Below, in pieces: positions 1 through 11,123 of a stretch of DNA of 64,000 nucleotides; position 1 is the first letter of the stretch; the number at the start of each line of letters is the position of its first letter. The notes beneath the pieces were generated by a model. It searched no databases. It was not told the DNA's origin and worked only from the letters and a program-made list of their open reading frames with translations. The DNA comes from Acorus gramineus (lineage: Eukaryota > Streptophyta > Magnoliopsida > Acorales > Acoraceae): NCBI GenBank assembly GCA_030737835.1, contig CM060853.1, positions 20,518,895 to 20,582,894 of the forward strand, given 5' to 3'. Both the position numbers and the translations under genes were made by a program.

Positions 1-1405
1 TGTATACCATTGAAAAATATGTTATTTTTTTTTACCATCATAAATAATATATTTATTTGTATACCATTAAAATATTTAAAATTATGCATTTTTACCATCT
101 AGTTAAATTCCATCAAATTTTTTTACTAACACCGTTAAAGTCATGAGGAAATTACTAAAATAGCCTTAATTTTTTATTTTCATATTGGCCATTACAAAAT
201 ATAGTATTTATTTTTATACCATCAAAAAATTATATTTATTTTTATACCATGAAAAAAATAAAAGAAGTAAATTTTACTATAAAAACGAATTAATTCATTT
301 AAAACATAAAAGATGGCTATCATAAAAAAAGATATCATAAAAAATTTAACTCACAAGTCACAACTCATGTAAACATACAATCATCCATTAGATTTGAACC
401 CAAAGAGGCAAAGACCTAGTTTGGCATGGGGATAAGGAGTCAGGATAAAAAAAAAAAATTGGGGATAAAGTATGGACAATTGTCCACATTTTGAGATAAA
501 AAATTGTGATAGTTTGTTCTGGGTAAACGGTGAAACAGACTTTGTCCCAATTTTTTATTCCAATTTTGTAAAATTGGAATAACATTTATTACTACCCTTT
601 TCAAGAAAATAAATGAAAACCAAAAAACGAAAGAATATGCTCTACTAAACAATATTAATGTCCCATTAATAGGAAAGGTAGATTTGATACTTTTTAAAAA
701 AATTTGAAATTATGCCATATTTGATCCAAATGTAATATTGAGGATAAGAAAATAAAAAACGAGGATAATAAAAAGCATTACCAAATGCAAATCTGGATAA
801 AAATAGTGATTTTTTTATCCCCACAAATTAGGCTTACTTATCTTAAAAATTTATCCATTTACCAAACTAGGCCAAAGAGCCTAAGTAAAAATAAAACACA
901 TTTTAATCTTAAAAAAATAAAAAATGCCCCCACCGTGCAACATATTGCCAAAAATCATATGGAGTCAATTAATCTATATATTATACATTAAAATACCACA
1001 TTAATGATTGTTATTGAAGAATGATAAAATTCACTATAGTTGTTGAAGGAGTAAAAACCCCTAACTCTTGATTCATAAAGAATAATGGAAGAGGAAGAAG
1101 AAGAAGAAGAAAGGCACATATACAATTTGAAAAGAACAAGAAATCAATTATATTATTGTGTTTAATTATTTATATTATGGAAGATATCATATCTAAGATT
1201 ATTTTTTTCATTTTTAATTATTGATTAGAAAATTAGCTTTAATTAAGTTTATCTTGATTTTAAAAAGTAACATAATGACACATTTATTCATTAAGAATGA
1301 CACATTTGTTCATTAAGAAACATTTTAATGACATATAAATAAATAGACTATTTGTGATGGTAATAAAATAAATAACATGTTTTTCAATGGTATATATGGT
1401 ATACA
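1..1405. mobile_element. Inverted-repeat (TIR) element, left end at or before window start
   Basis: The first 90 or so bases (TGTATACCATTGAAAAATAT onward) match the reverse complement of about 1310-1402, so the two arms form a long imperfect terminal inverted repeat. The inside is AT-rich with no coding capacity. Long AT-rich arms suggest a Mutator-like MITE, but the target duplication cannot be seen because the left end coincides with the window edge. A separate MITE is nested inside. The class is an inference. Confidence 0.6.
414..872. mobile_element. MITE nested in the 1-1405 element
   Basis: Ends are ACCTAGTTTGG on the left and CCAAACTAGGC on the right, an almost perfect terminal inverted repeat. 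Both sides are flanked by CAAAG (409-413 and 873-877). Subterminal GGGATAAGG and TTATCC motifs are repeated in both orientations. It is about 459 bp, non-coding, and contains an A12 run. The family resembles Tourist/PIF-type MITEs by terminal motif, but the 5-bp duplication is not typical, so the superfamily stays open. Confidence 0.65.
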
Positions 1406-2080
1406 TGCAAAAAAAAAAAAACTTTAAAATTTATCATGTGAAATGGACACATCATGGATGATCTCATTCATTTGGTGCACTAAGAAAAATCAATCTCTCT
1501 CTACCTGGTTAATACTCTTAAATACGTATATATGGCTGAGCTCAAAAATTGCTTTTTCCCCAATTTTTCACTAATCCTGTGTGGCACAAAATTTAGTTAA
1601 TGTCATTTTCAATCAAAATCAAGAACATGTGGCCCAATAAAAAAAAAGATCATCCATCAATTAGGAAAATTTTAAATTACTAAGTATATAATAAAAAACT
1701 AACTTCATTTTGATTTATAATAATCCACATTTTCTCCAAGGAAAAAAAAAGATCTATGGAGAACCTGAACAGAAAATCTTTTGATACACCAATATCATAA
1801 TTGACTTTTGCTTTCAAGAAAAAATATCATAATAACAAGGGTAGCCTTTCACCAGACCACCTGTAGTGGATTGTTTATAAATTAGCACCACGCTTATTCC
1901 ACAGTTGCAAAATGAAGTCCCCACTTGTTCTTTTAACTGTCACAACACCTGCTTTTTTTACCTCTCATTGATCATATATTAAACCACAGTTGATAAATTT
2001 TAATGCAAAACAATTGTGATAAATGTTGAAGAAAGGAGGGGCCATCCAATGCTTACAAGCAAGTAGTAATTTTTTAAATC
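1406..2080. other. Intergenic AT-rich DNA, 3' flank of the DUF4050 gene
   Basis: No ORF, RNA gene or repeat boundary could be supported here. The segment nearest 2080 is the presumed 3' UTR of the minus-strand gene that stops at 2081. Confidence 0.5.
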
Positions 2081-5000
2081 TTACTCATAGAGCCCATCTT
2101 CATGCCAGATATCAACTAAAAAATCGACCATCTCCTGCAAATGAAGATGTGTTCATTAGGAACAGAAGTGCATGTACAGTAACACTCAAAAGAATTATGC
2201 AAAGAACCTTACAGATAATGGGATCGGCTGAGCAAACGATTGGCCGGTGGAGAGCAAGTCATCATATGTAGTGCTCCAGCTGAAATAATTTAAGTGAATG
2301 ATAAAGTTATAAACTTGCAACTATTAGCAGTAATTCACGATTTCTTCAGACATTATCACATGCTGAAAAAATAGTTTTGGGGAGCCTTATATAAGGGAAT
2401 CAAGTAACAGTTGAAGTAAAGAGTAGGGAAATAAAATAGAGAGATCATTCAAGATAGACATAATAGGAAGAAGAAAAAAAAGATTGAAGGAAAGTGGTTC
2501 ACAAAGCAAACTAAACAAAATATACTGCATCCCACAAATATAAATCTCTCATATGCAATACAAGCCACATAAGGGAATATTCAACCAGGGAAATTTAGGA
2601 AAAAGAGGTAGGTGGTTTGCTTCGAAATGCCCAGGGTGTAAATTATTGTAGAACTCCTAGTTTGATGCTCATGGAGAATATGATGTTATGGGTCACCTGG
2701 GGATTAAAAGTGAAGCACATTTGATTATAGCCTCCGCGTGGAGGCATTAGGTGTTTGTTTCTCAACTAGGCAGAGGAAGATTTGGAGATTCTATAGAGAG
2801 GATTTGTTATATGCTGGTCAATATGCATGAAAAGGAATGACAGAATTTTTGCCCTAAGCATTTGAGTGGGTGGCGAATCAAACTAGGGAGCACGCTTCTT
2901 AAGATATCAAGAGTGGTTGAGGGAAGCTTGCAATCCATCTTAAAAGTTGTCTTTACATTGGGATATGATAATTCCTCGTTATCCTGACCGCATGGTAGCA
3001 GGTCTTAATTTTTGGTTTTGGAAGTTAGAAAACTGAGTCCCCCTCATTGTAGGAGATTTCCACTGTTTTGATAATATTCCAGATGGTGAGTTCCCATTAG
3101 CAAAATCAAAATCATCCAAAAAGAAATTAGCAACCATCCCAATTCACTTTAAAAGTACTCCAACACTGAGCTCCTTGTTCGGGTCTGCATGAAAATCAAT
3201 AGATAATAATGAGTAAATATCTCCTTCTCAAATGAGAAACTTCCATCTATTATTTGTTGCACAGAACGACAAGAAAACAGCAAACATTCCATTGAAATAG
3301 AGCGCATGAAGAAATTGTGCGAAGGCATACACATAAGACCACAAAAAACATCTATTATACATATACTTTTACAATCATGAGGGGGGTAACAACCAATCAG
3401 AAAAGGATGGGGAAGAAAAAGGAGCACATTAGTAGTTCAGAAGCATACCTTATAATGGGTTCTTTTGTTGTTTTATGAGCTCGTTTAGATGGATCCCCAA
3501 TCCACTGTTTTCTGTTCTCATGCCAGTCTATTGCAGCTGAGGAATTAGCAGGTATCAATTTAAAAAGTTTAACCACACAATAAATAAAAGCTATAAGATA
3601 CAGATATTTAATATAAAATTTCATAATAGCAATCCACTGTTTTCTACTCTCATGCCAGTCTATTGCAACTGAGGAAACAGCAGGTATAAACTTAAGACAA
3701 AGTTTCACCACACAATAAAGGTCATATGATATGTGATACTCAATATAAGATCCCATAATACTGGCAGGTGACTTGACTGGCAGGATTATTTGTGGTATGG
3801 GTTATAGTGAAATGCCAAGGACAGCTCAACTTTGTCATGGAAGAACAAGCATTTTTTTTCTTTTGAAAAGTTAGACTAAGCCACCACGATCTCATTGATA
3901 TATAATCGATGTACAAAGTTGGCAATGCGGGGAAGGGGGAGAGAAAAGCAAATAAAAAAAGAAGTAATACAAAGGCCCTTCAATGGCCCAAAAAAGGAGA
4001 GGAGAAAGGCAGACTCATAGAACAGCCATCTTCGGAGGCTGGCCTCCTCTCCATATCCTCAACCAGGAAGAGCCTACTCCTCTATAACAAGGTGATTTCC
4101 ACTGGCGTCCAAAAGAAACAAGTTTTACATAGAAATTCAAAAGACTTGCAGCCTTTTTTCCTTTGGAAGGTTAAAATTGATTAAACCCAGGCCAAAATCT
4201 GATGATGATGGTTTCAAATAAATTAACTGTGAGGCACCATGGGCATCAACTGAAGAGATATTTCTGCACATGAAGCCCTCAAGGTTTTTGAACTGCATTA
4301 CAGCATACGAAGAGAGATGGTTGACAAACACAACACGAAGTCCATGTACAGGACAAGCTTATAGAATTTATCCACGGAAGTCCCATATGTTAATCTATAT
4401 TATTTAGATAATTCTTGCTCATTAAATATTTTTCTCCTCAAGAAAAAAAAAAAATTAATTATACTACAGATCATAAAGCAAGAGGAGACCAGGTTATGCC
4501 GGCTTAAACAGAGTGATCCATGGTTAGTTGGATAAATTAAAAGTAACTCATAGTTTGCGAACCAAGCCTTGATTACTTGGCTAGTACTGCCCCTCTCCAT
4601 GAAGGAGGTTAGAGTATCAAACCCAGTGGACCCATTTTCAAAAAAAAAAAAAAAAAAGTAATTCATAGTGAAGGCTCTGATTGTATGGCTTTTAGAATTT
4701 GCATCAGCAGCTTGTATCAATAATTGTTACTCTTAAGTTATGACACATTCATCTTTTGGTTCCATTCACATCAGAAGGAAAGATGGGAGCACACCACTAA
4801 TATTTTTATTTTATAACAAAAAAAGAACTCTTAACTGTCCAACACAGAAGAGGCGTTAAGGCCAAGCCTCCAGCAAAAAACAAGAAACAGAAAATCAAAA
4901 AAAGGGGGTGGGGGTAGATGAGATGACTCCAAAATAGAAACACAATCTTCTAACAAACACATTTTCTACGTTAATCCACTCATCTTGTTTTAACCCTTAC

Positions 5001-5355
5001 ATGGCTTTTTTCATTTATCTGGTGTTTTCTTTTCTTTTACACTGTTTTACAATCACAGGTTACTTTCTTAAGCAATGTTCAATTACTATGAAAATACTAA
5101 CAGCCTCATCATGTGAAAGTACAAAATAAAAGAGGGGTTGTCTTAATTATATCACAATAGAACATGTCAAACATGAATTCTGAAGTAGAAGGTTACGTCC
5201 ATATACTATACATAGACATTGGAGAAGTACACACCTTTATTGATAAATAGGCTACCATTTGCTATCTCCTCAACAGTCCTTTTTCCTTCAGTGGCAGCGG
5301 GACAAGATGATACATGAGTTTCAAAGGACAAAGCTCTGCTAACATTACTTTCCAT
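2081..5355 (-). CDS. Gag1-like clamp (DUF4050) domain protein
   Basis: Four coding exons read on the minus strand: 5355-5235, 3536-3449, 2279-2213 and 2134-2081; 330 nt, 109 residues, with junction phases that close exactly. The core is the plant DUF4050/Gag1-like clamp signature: AAIDWHENRKQWIGD, then PIISWSTTYDDLLS, then QPIPLSEMVDFLVDIWHEDG and the stop. The molecular function of this family in plants is not established; no catalytic residues are expected. The start is the first ATG after an in-frame TGA (5374-5376) within the same exon; the exon itself opens at about 5486 after a CAACAG acceptor and is coding-like before the TGA, so an older, longer N terminus may have been lost. A 132-bp tandem duplication copies the 5' part of exon 2 (see repeat). 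The leader probably begins near 7800. Identity of the domain is confident; the N terminus is not. Confidence 0.75.
2640..2990 (+). mobile_element. Decayed LINE fragment in DUF4050 intron
   Basis: The + strand around 2770-2850 reads, with several frame breaks, like the C-terminal part of plant non-LTR retrotransposon ORF2 (a trace of the ERNDRIF-type motif, here KRNDRIF). No poly(A) tail or target duplication was found. This is a heavily decayed relic. Confidence 0.4.
3501..3764 (-). repeat. 132-bp tandem duplication covering part of DUF4050 exon 2
   Basis: Copies 3501-3632 and 3633-3764 align end to end with roughly 80 percent identity by eye. Each carries a splice acceptor (CCTCAG) followed by the start of exon 2: AAIDWHENRKQWI in the functional copy and VAIDWHESRKQWI in the second. 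The acceptors are exactly 132 nt apart (exon starts 3536 and 3668), a multiple of three, and the frame stays open between them. Confidence 0.85.
3765..4553. other. DUF4050 intron interior
   Basis: Part of the intron between 5234 and 3537. Only AT-rich sequence and short purine-rich stretches are seen. No coding signal is supported. Confidence 0.4.
4554..4655 (+). mobile_element. tRNA-derived SINE with target duplication
   Basis: A 102-bp insertion ending in an A18 tail is flanked by AAGTAACTCATAG (4541-4553) and AAGTAATTCATAG (4656-4668), a 13-bp target duplication with one difference. Inside lie a possible A-box (TGGCTAGTACTG) and a B-box-like GTATCAAACCC, as expected of RNA polymerase III SINEs. 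It lies in the DUF4050 intron, on the opposite strand to the gene. Confidence 0.75.
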
Positions 5356-5486
5356 CGCCCAAGGACTTGATGATCATTGCCCACTCTGATGGCTTGATAG
5401 CACACTAATGTCCCCCTTTGGTGGCACCTTAAAGTTTCGTCCTGAAGTTGACGAGATCCAGCTAGATTTCCGATAAAACCTCTTCC
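5356..5486 (-). other. 5' part of DUF4050 exon with in-frame TGA
   Basis: Read in the frame of the downstream gene, this stretch gives about 36 codons (beginning KRFYRKSSWISS), then TGA at 5374-5376, six codons, and the ATG at 5355. It is either 5' UTR that happens to be open, or the remains of an N-terminal extension cut off by a premature stop. The acceptor (CAACAG, intron ending at 5487) supports its being exonic. Confidence 0.5.
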
Positions 5487-7607
5487 CTGTTGAAAAGAAA
5501 TATAAATGAGTGTTGCCCCCAGCATAATATTTACTTTTCTTAATTATTCATTTATTTAATATTTAAGTAAAATTTAATTAGAACTGTGGTCACTGTAAAA
5601 CAAAATTAGACACCCTTCCAGATACAAAGGAACCCTGATGCGACTCCGAGCAGGAAAGCACCTACCCCTTAAAAGCTAACTGTGTCATTGAGAGAACTAC
5701 CAGTTGGCATTGCCAGAACAACGTTCTGAATGACAAACCAAGTACACAATGTATATATGCCAGTTTTCAATGTTGTGATCTGTGAAAAGCTATCATTCTC
5801 CTTTTCTTTATCAGAGTTGAATTTAAAGATTCTATCCTTAAGTAACACATAAGACCAATGCAGAATGCTTAAAATTTTATAGGAGTGGCAAGATAGCTTA
5901 ATTGGACAATTATTTTCTGCACAAATATATCTTGACAATTTTTTGAAAAAACAGTAGGCATTCGGCCTCAATTATATTTCAAAGAAAGAAAATGCCCAAA
6001 TCGAGCAAAATACAAGACAACCACAACATCAAGTGTCCAAGGAGATATCTAGATGGTTACATCTTCACAATTATGCCCAAATAATTGAAAAGATCCAGGA
6101 TTATGTATGTATCCATGAAGAGTTCCTTGGGTATTTGAAGTAATAACACATTGACCCAATATTTATTTGAAGCTCCAATCTTTCCAAAAAAGACAAGAAC
6201 ATTGACCCAAAGCCTTTTGAAGTCCTTGCATATTTGACACTACCACGATGTACTGACTGTTTTCAGGTATTCTTCCACATTTGTTTCAGTGAGCATGCTA
6301 AAAAATTTCATTGTGAAGTGCCAGGACTAGCACTAGAGAAATAACCCAGTCCAAGATTCCCTTGTGCTAACTGCTCCATAAAGCTTTTCCAAAGACAATT
6401 CATTTCAATTCCAATAGATTGACTATTGTATCTGTTAACTGAGTAGAAGGAAACATAGGGAGAGTAAACATGTCAAATATTTTATATGAAAAACATGATG
6501 GTAAATTGGTAATAGATCAACTGATGGCATATACTGCGGACAGAAAAGTATAGATCCATAATAAAAACCATGACAACCTAATCCTGAATTGTTGAAGAAC
6601 TTGATGTGCTACATAGACAGGGAGAATTCAGTTGATGTTTCCTAAATGTCATTCTGTTGTACAGCCAATGACCACAAAAAAAGATGCAAAGCATGGCAGA
6701 AAGGCATAATAAAACATTAAAATCTGTGCTCGCTGTTATCAAACTAAAAAAGGTGTGACCAGTTTAGAAATTTGAGACCGTCCAAAAAACAGTAATTTCA
6801 CTTATGCATATAATAATTCTCATTTCGGTAAAAAAAAAAATACAAAAACAAAAATATCCAAAACTATTTTTATGAAAAGAACTCCAATATTAGTTGAAAA
6901 AATCCCAGAAGTAGAGAATCACCCACAAACCCTGTCATCAAGCAAACCTATGCGGGTTTGTCCATAACTAATCACTAAACCATGTTCTAGAACTTTGATG
7001 CAAACCTGAGTATGTGTCAAAATACGAAAAGCTTAGAAAGAGAGACCCTCAAAATGAGAGAAATATAGAGCAAAACTAAAGGGCGACATGCGGTAGTGAG
7101 GTCGGTTGGGTAGGCCTGCTCCACGCACCAAATCGAGTGCGTGCTGAATGTCTTGTAGCGGAGGATAGAAACCAATGCTACAAACTGGTTCCCTTACTTA
7201 TCCTCTACTCCAAAAAGCCAAAACCTAGTTTGTCTAAAACAGACCTATATTTTAGATTGTTTAAGAGTTTTTAGCATTAAATTTAGCACTAGATCCACCT
7301 ATAACACCTCTACATCAATGAAGAATTAAATAAATGAAAACAGTCATATTAAGTTATTAACATTAATATTTGAATTAAAATTGTTTATTTATTTATTTTT
7401 AGAACAACAGACAAAACCTAAACATGGATTCGCTATATCAACGAATCATGTATTTCCCTCCATATCATAAAACACAAGGATTTGATCCAACTGAACCCCG
7501 TTATTAGATGAAATCATCAGAACCTCATTTGGATGACATAAAAAAACGGATTCAAACACATCTTATACAGGATTAAAAGAAAAAACACGCGAGAGATCAA
7601 AACATAC
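5487..7607 (-). other. Presumed 5' leader intron of the DUF4050 gene
   Basis: Bounded by a donor-like CCG|GTATGTT (minus strand, GT at 7607-7606) and the acceptor before 5486. No additional coding exon with a supported start was found. The length and the presence of a leader intron are inferences from splice-like sites. Confidence 0.35.
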
Positions 7608-7800
7608 CGGAAGAAACAATGTATTGCCTCAGATTCTGATTTTCCTGAAAGGGAAGAAAGAGAGAGAGGGAAAACAAGGGATTCGAAAGACTTACGATTT
7701 ATGTCTCTTGAAATCGATTCGTCGATCAGAAAAAAATCGACTCCGTGAAGGGAAGGGCGAGTTGGAGAGAACGACGAAATGCTGTCCTTCGCTTATTATT
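7608..7800 (-). other. Candidate 5' UTR exon(s) of the DUF4050 gene
   Basis: On the minus strand this is a CT-rich, leader-like stretch with no suitable ATG. It may itself be split by a short intron (donor-like ATC|GTAAGT, acceptor CTTTCAG). Transcription would diverge from the thioredoxin-like gene starting at 8618. Confidence 0.35.
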
Positions 7801-8617
7801 GACCATTAAAAGTGGTGGGTTTTGTTTGTGGTGATCCGCGGATCATTTTATATGCCACATCCATTTTTTGTACTAGTGATCTAAACCGTTGAATCTGAAA
7901 ATTCAAGATGATAGGCGGTGAACATTTAGAATAAAGTTGACCGCAGGTGCGTTTAGGGCCTTTTTTTTGTCTGTTTTTATGGCGTTGACGATTTATCCAA
8001 TGAAGGATGTCACGTCGAATTTTTAGAGGGCTCGTGTGATTCTTGGTCTTGTCTACGTGTCAATCTTTTATTGGTACGCGTAGAACAAACAGGATATCAA
8101 AGTCGGTATGAAAAAAACCGCATCTATAGCCTTTGGTTGATGTGATGATCGGTCAGAATTTAATGGTAGCTTTTCAATAAAGGCACCTGTGTCCTCGTGT
8201 AGTTTCATACAAGTGAGAAAAAAATTGATATGTCTCTCATGCTTCAATATTTGATCCTCCAAAATTTAAAGATTCGCCTTCAAATCACATTTGCCATTTT
8301 TTATTTTATACTATAATTATTTTAATTTAATATATATTTAAATTCACTAATTATTTTTAATAAAAATATTATCATTAAAAATAATATTAATAATATTTGT
8401 TAATAAATTTTTATGTAATTTTAAAATAATAAGAAAAATTAAAAGAAAGATAGTTGGTGTATATCCATCTCAAAAGTTTGGGTTGAAGATGCTCTAATGA
8501 TCCAGCCCGCATCGGCCCGCAGGGTTAGCGGGTCAAGGCTCAAGCTATGATATTCTTGCCTGTCAAAAAGCAGCACTTTTTATCGATTGCAGTTCGGAAG
8601 CAAAAGGCGGAGAAGGC
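7801..8617. promoter_or_regulatory. Divergent intergenic region between DUF4050 and TRXL3-3 genes
   Basis: About 800 bp separate the two divergent transcription units. The middle (8300-8450) is very AT-rich. No TATA box or cis-element can be placed with confidence, so a shared promoter is inferred from geometry only. Confidence 0.4.
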
Positions 8618-11123
8618 ATGGAAGGGCAGCCCCAAAAGAACTTCCGAAGCGCCTCCAACGATGATAATCTGAAGCTGATATTTCAAGAGATCAAAACCTC
8701 CAAAGCTCCTGTAATGTTTTAACCTCCTCTTCTCTTCATGGGTCTCTCTGTTTCTTGCTTGCTTGTATGAAAATCAAACCCATGAAACAAACCGGGATTT
8801 CGATTTCTGGGGTATCAAAGAAAGGTGCCCATATCTCTGGATTTCGAACCCAGCTGTTGTATAATCTTTGCTCTGATGTTTGTGTCTGATTTTGCAGGCT
8901 GTCATCAACTATGGTGCGGCTTGGTATGTAAACCCTTTTTTTTTTAATATAAATACATTGTATACATGTCATATGCGTTTGTATTATGCTTTGTTCACTT
9001 GTCAGTTCATGAAGTGCCAAAAAGAAAAATTAATTTCTTTAATCGACAAACTTTTATGTTTAATTGGCTGGTGAAGGGGTTTGATTGGTTTCTGTTTTTT
9101 CTCATCCTTGATAAGAAATTGTTGGGGGGGGGGGGGGTGTAATTGACACATTCCAAAAGCATAAAGGAAAACTTCCCTCTTAAATAATAAGAGATACAAA
9201 TTTTCATTTTTAACATTTTAAGGCTTTGATTTGTAATTAAGCTTTCGAGTAGGGCTTCATAGTCTTTAATTTGGGCATAAATACTGATTATTTAACATGA
9301 ATGATATATTAAATATTTTCTTCTCTACCATATCTTCAGCCTCAATCAGATTCAACAAAACAAATCTCGGCGTGTGTGTTTTTATGAGGAGTTCTCTTTA
9401 TATAAAGGGCTTTTTCTTTCTGATTCATTTAGTCTGATTGATAGTCCTCTGATAATGCTGAAGTGTGAACTATCAGCCAGTTGAAATTCCTTCCTTAGCG
9501 ATGGCAAAGCTTAATTAGGACATCTTTCTAGTTCTCTTCCTCCCTGACTGATAATCAATCCCTAATGGGTCTCATCAACACTATCAACTGCTTACATTTC
9601 AATTTTAAAAAACGCGTTTGTCAAACGCTATTCAGTGGATGGCTAATTACTTCATGTGTTGATCAGAAGATGACCTCTATTTCTCCTCCTCATCCACTTC
9701 ATTTTCCACCTATCAGAACATTGTTCACTTGATGAATGACATGCTAAATTATCCACAATCACACATTTGTCAAGGTGCATGTGAAATCAAGCTGGAAAAT
9801 ATAAGATATAGCAGAACATTGTTTTTCGTGTTGTGGGGTATTGGACATGTACAAAATTTTCCATTAATTCTACCTGTGAGTAGATTAAGATCAGCAGCCT
9901 TGAGAAAAGGCAGTGGCCTAATCGAGTGATAGTTGGAGTGCTAATCTAGTGATAGTTGGAGTGTGTAAGAAAGGATATGAAATATGATTTCCTTTGAATG
10001 TGATCTCTAAGCCCCCGTTTGGATACAGAATAGGACTTATTCTTGGGCATACAGTTATTCCGGCATAAGTGAGTATAAATAAGGATAAATTGATTTTGTG
10101 TTTGGTTGTGTTTTGAATTATTCTCGTTGGTAAACGTAAGAATAAATGTTTTGTTGTTTGGGTAAAATGTGAATAAAGTATGGATAAAGATTTATAAAAG
10201 ACAAAAAAATAATGATAGTTGATTTGACAGGTGATTTATAAGAGGTGATGACAGTTGATTTGACAGTGGGCCCACATATTCTTTGGGTGGAATAACCTAG
10301 GATAACTTTAATTCCAGGGGTTGGTTGGAATTCATATACCACTTTATACCAGTTTATTCTGGCATACTTTATCCCTGAGTATACTATACTGTGTTTCCAA
10401 ACAACCTAATAAGCTTATTCCGACTTATTCCATTGCTTATCTGGGTTTCTTCAGCATCCAAACGGGGGCTAAGAGAGTAACAGTTATGTACACCAATTTG
10501 GGGTTTATAAATTCGACTGCAGACCACATTTTGTTGACTAAAAAAAAAAAAAGGCTTCAAAATATGGTGCTACATAATCTCAATATATGATAAAGGCAAA
10601 CATGACATTTTTCTTTATCTTCTGCCAAATGTTCTAGTTACTCATTTGTTTAATGACATAGTGGAGAATCCATGTGGAACTTTCCTCTTAGCCATCATAC
10701 TTTTAAGCACTAATCTAATTATAAGATGCATCAATCAATTTTTTTTTATCCAAATTGATATATCTGACAATTAGAAGTATGTAGTAAGTGATAGATGATG
10801 AAAATCACCCCCATATACAATTTTTTTTATAAAGGATTTTTTTATTTATATGTATTTCAACTGCTCTTGATGCATCTTTTTTATTGTGTTCTCTGATACA
10901 CAGGTGCTCCGTTTGCAGCCAGATTCTCCCTGCTTTTAGGCAGCTAAGCAAGGAGTTCCTGAAACTCTCATTCGTGTACTCAGACATTGATGAGTGCCCT
11001 GAAACCACTCAGCACATCCGTTACACCCCGACATTCCACTTCTTCAGGAATGGTGAGAGGGTCGACGAAATGCTTGGCGCTGGAGAAGAGAGGCTTCATG
11101 ATCGACTGTGGCTACACTCTTGA
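8618..11123 (+). CDS. Thioredoxin-like protein, TRXL3-3 type
   Basis: Three exons: 8618-8710, 8898-8923 and 10904-11123; 339 nt, 112 residues. The fold is a short thioredoxin domain. The active site WCSVC is at residues 40-44, split by intron 2 inside the Trp codon. A cis-proline motif (YTPTFHFF) follows, with an acidic DIDECPET loop between. Both redox cysteines are present, so disulfide exchange is plausible, though the WCSVC site differs from the canonical WCGPC and the substrate is unknown. There is no signal or transit peptide, which suggests cytosol or nucleus. The ATG at 8618 is the first in frame and lies in a short leader. The 26-nt second exon is real by phase. Intron 2 (1.98 kb) carries a MITE. 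An AATAAA at 11564 may be the poly(A) signal. Confidence 0.9.
9124..9137 (+). repeat. G14 homopolymer
   Basis: Fourteen consecutive G in intron 2 of the thioredoxin-like gene. It could form a G-rich structure, but most likely it is a length-variable homopolymer. Confidence 0.9.
10011..10469. mobile_element. PIF/Harbinger (Tourist-like) MITE
   Basis: Termini GCCCCCGTTTGGAT and ATCCAAACGGGGGC are perfect inverted repeats, flanked by TAA on both sides (10008-10010 and 10470-10472), the usual PIF/Harbinger target. It is 459 bp and non-coding, with internal TTATTC/GAATAA motifs in both orientations. It lies in intron 2 of the thioredoxin-like gene. A diverged second copy is at 52701-54166. Confidence 0.85.

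Noticed and set aside
5669..5971. 100-codon open frame on the minus strand in the DUF4050 leader intron
   Set aside because: No domain, poor codon pattern, no fitting splice sites.
9124..9137. G-quadruplex
   Set aside because: A single G14 run may stack in principle, but it is more simply a homopolymer; no evidence of function.
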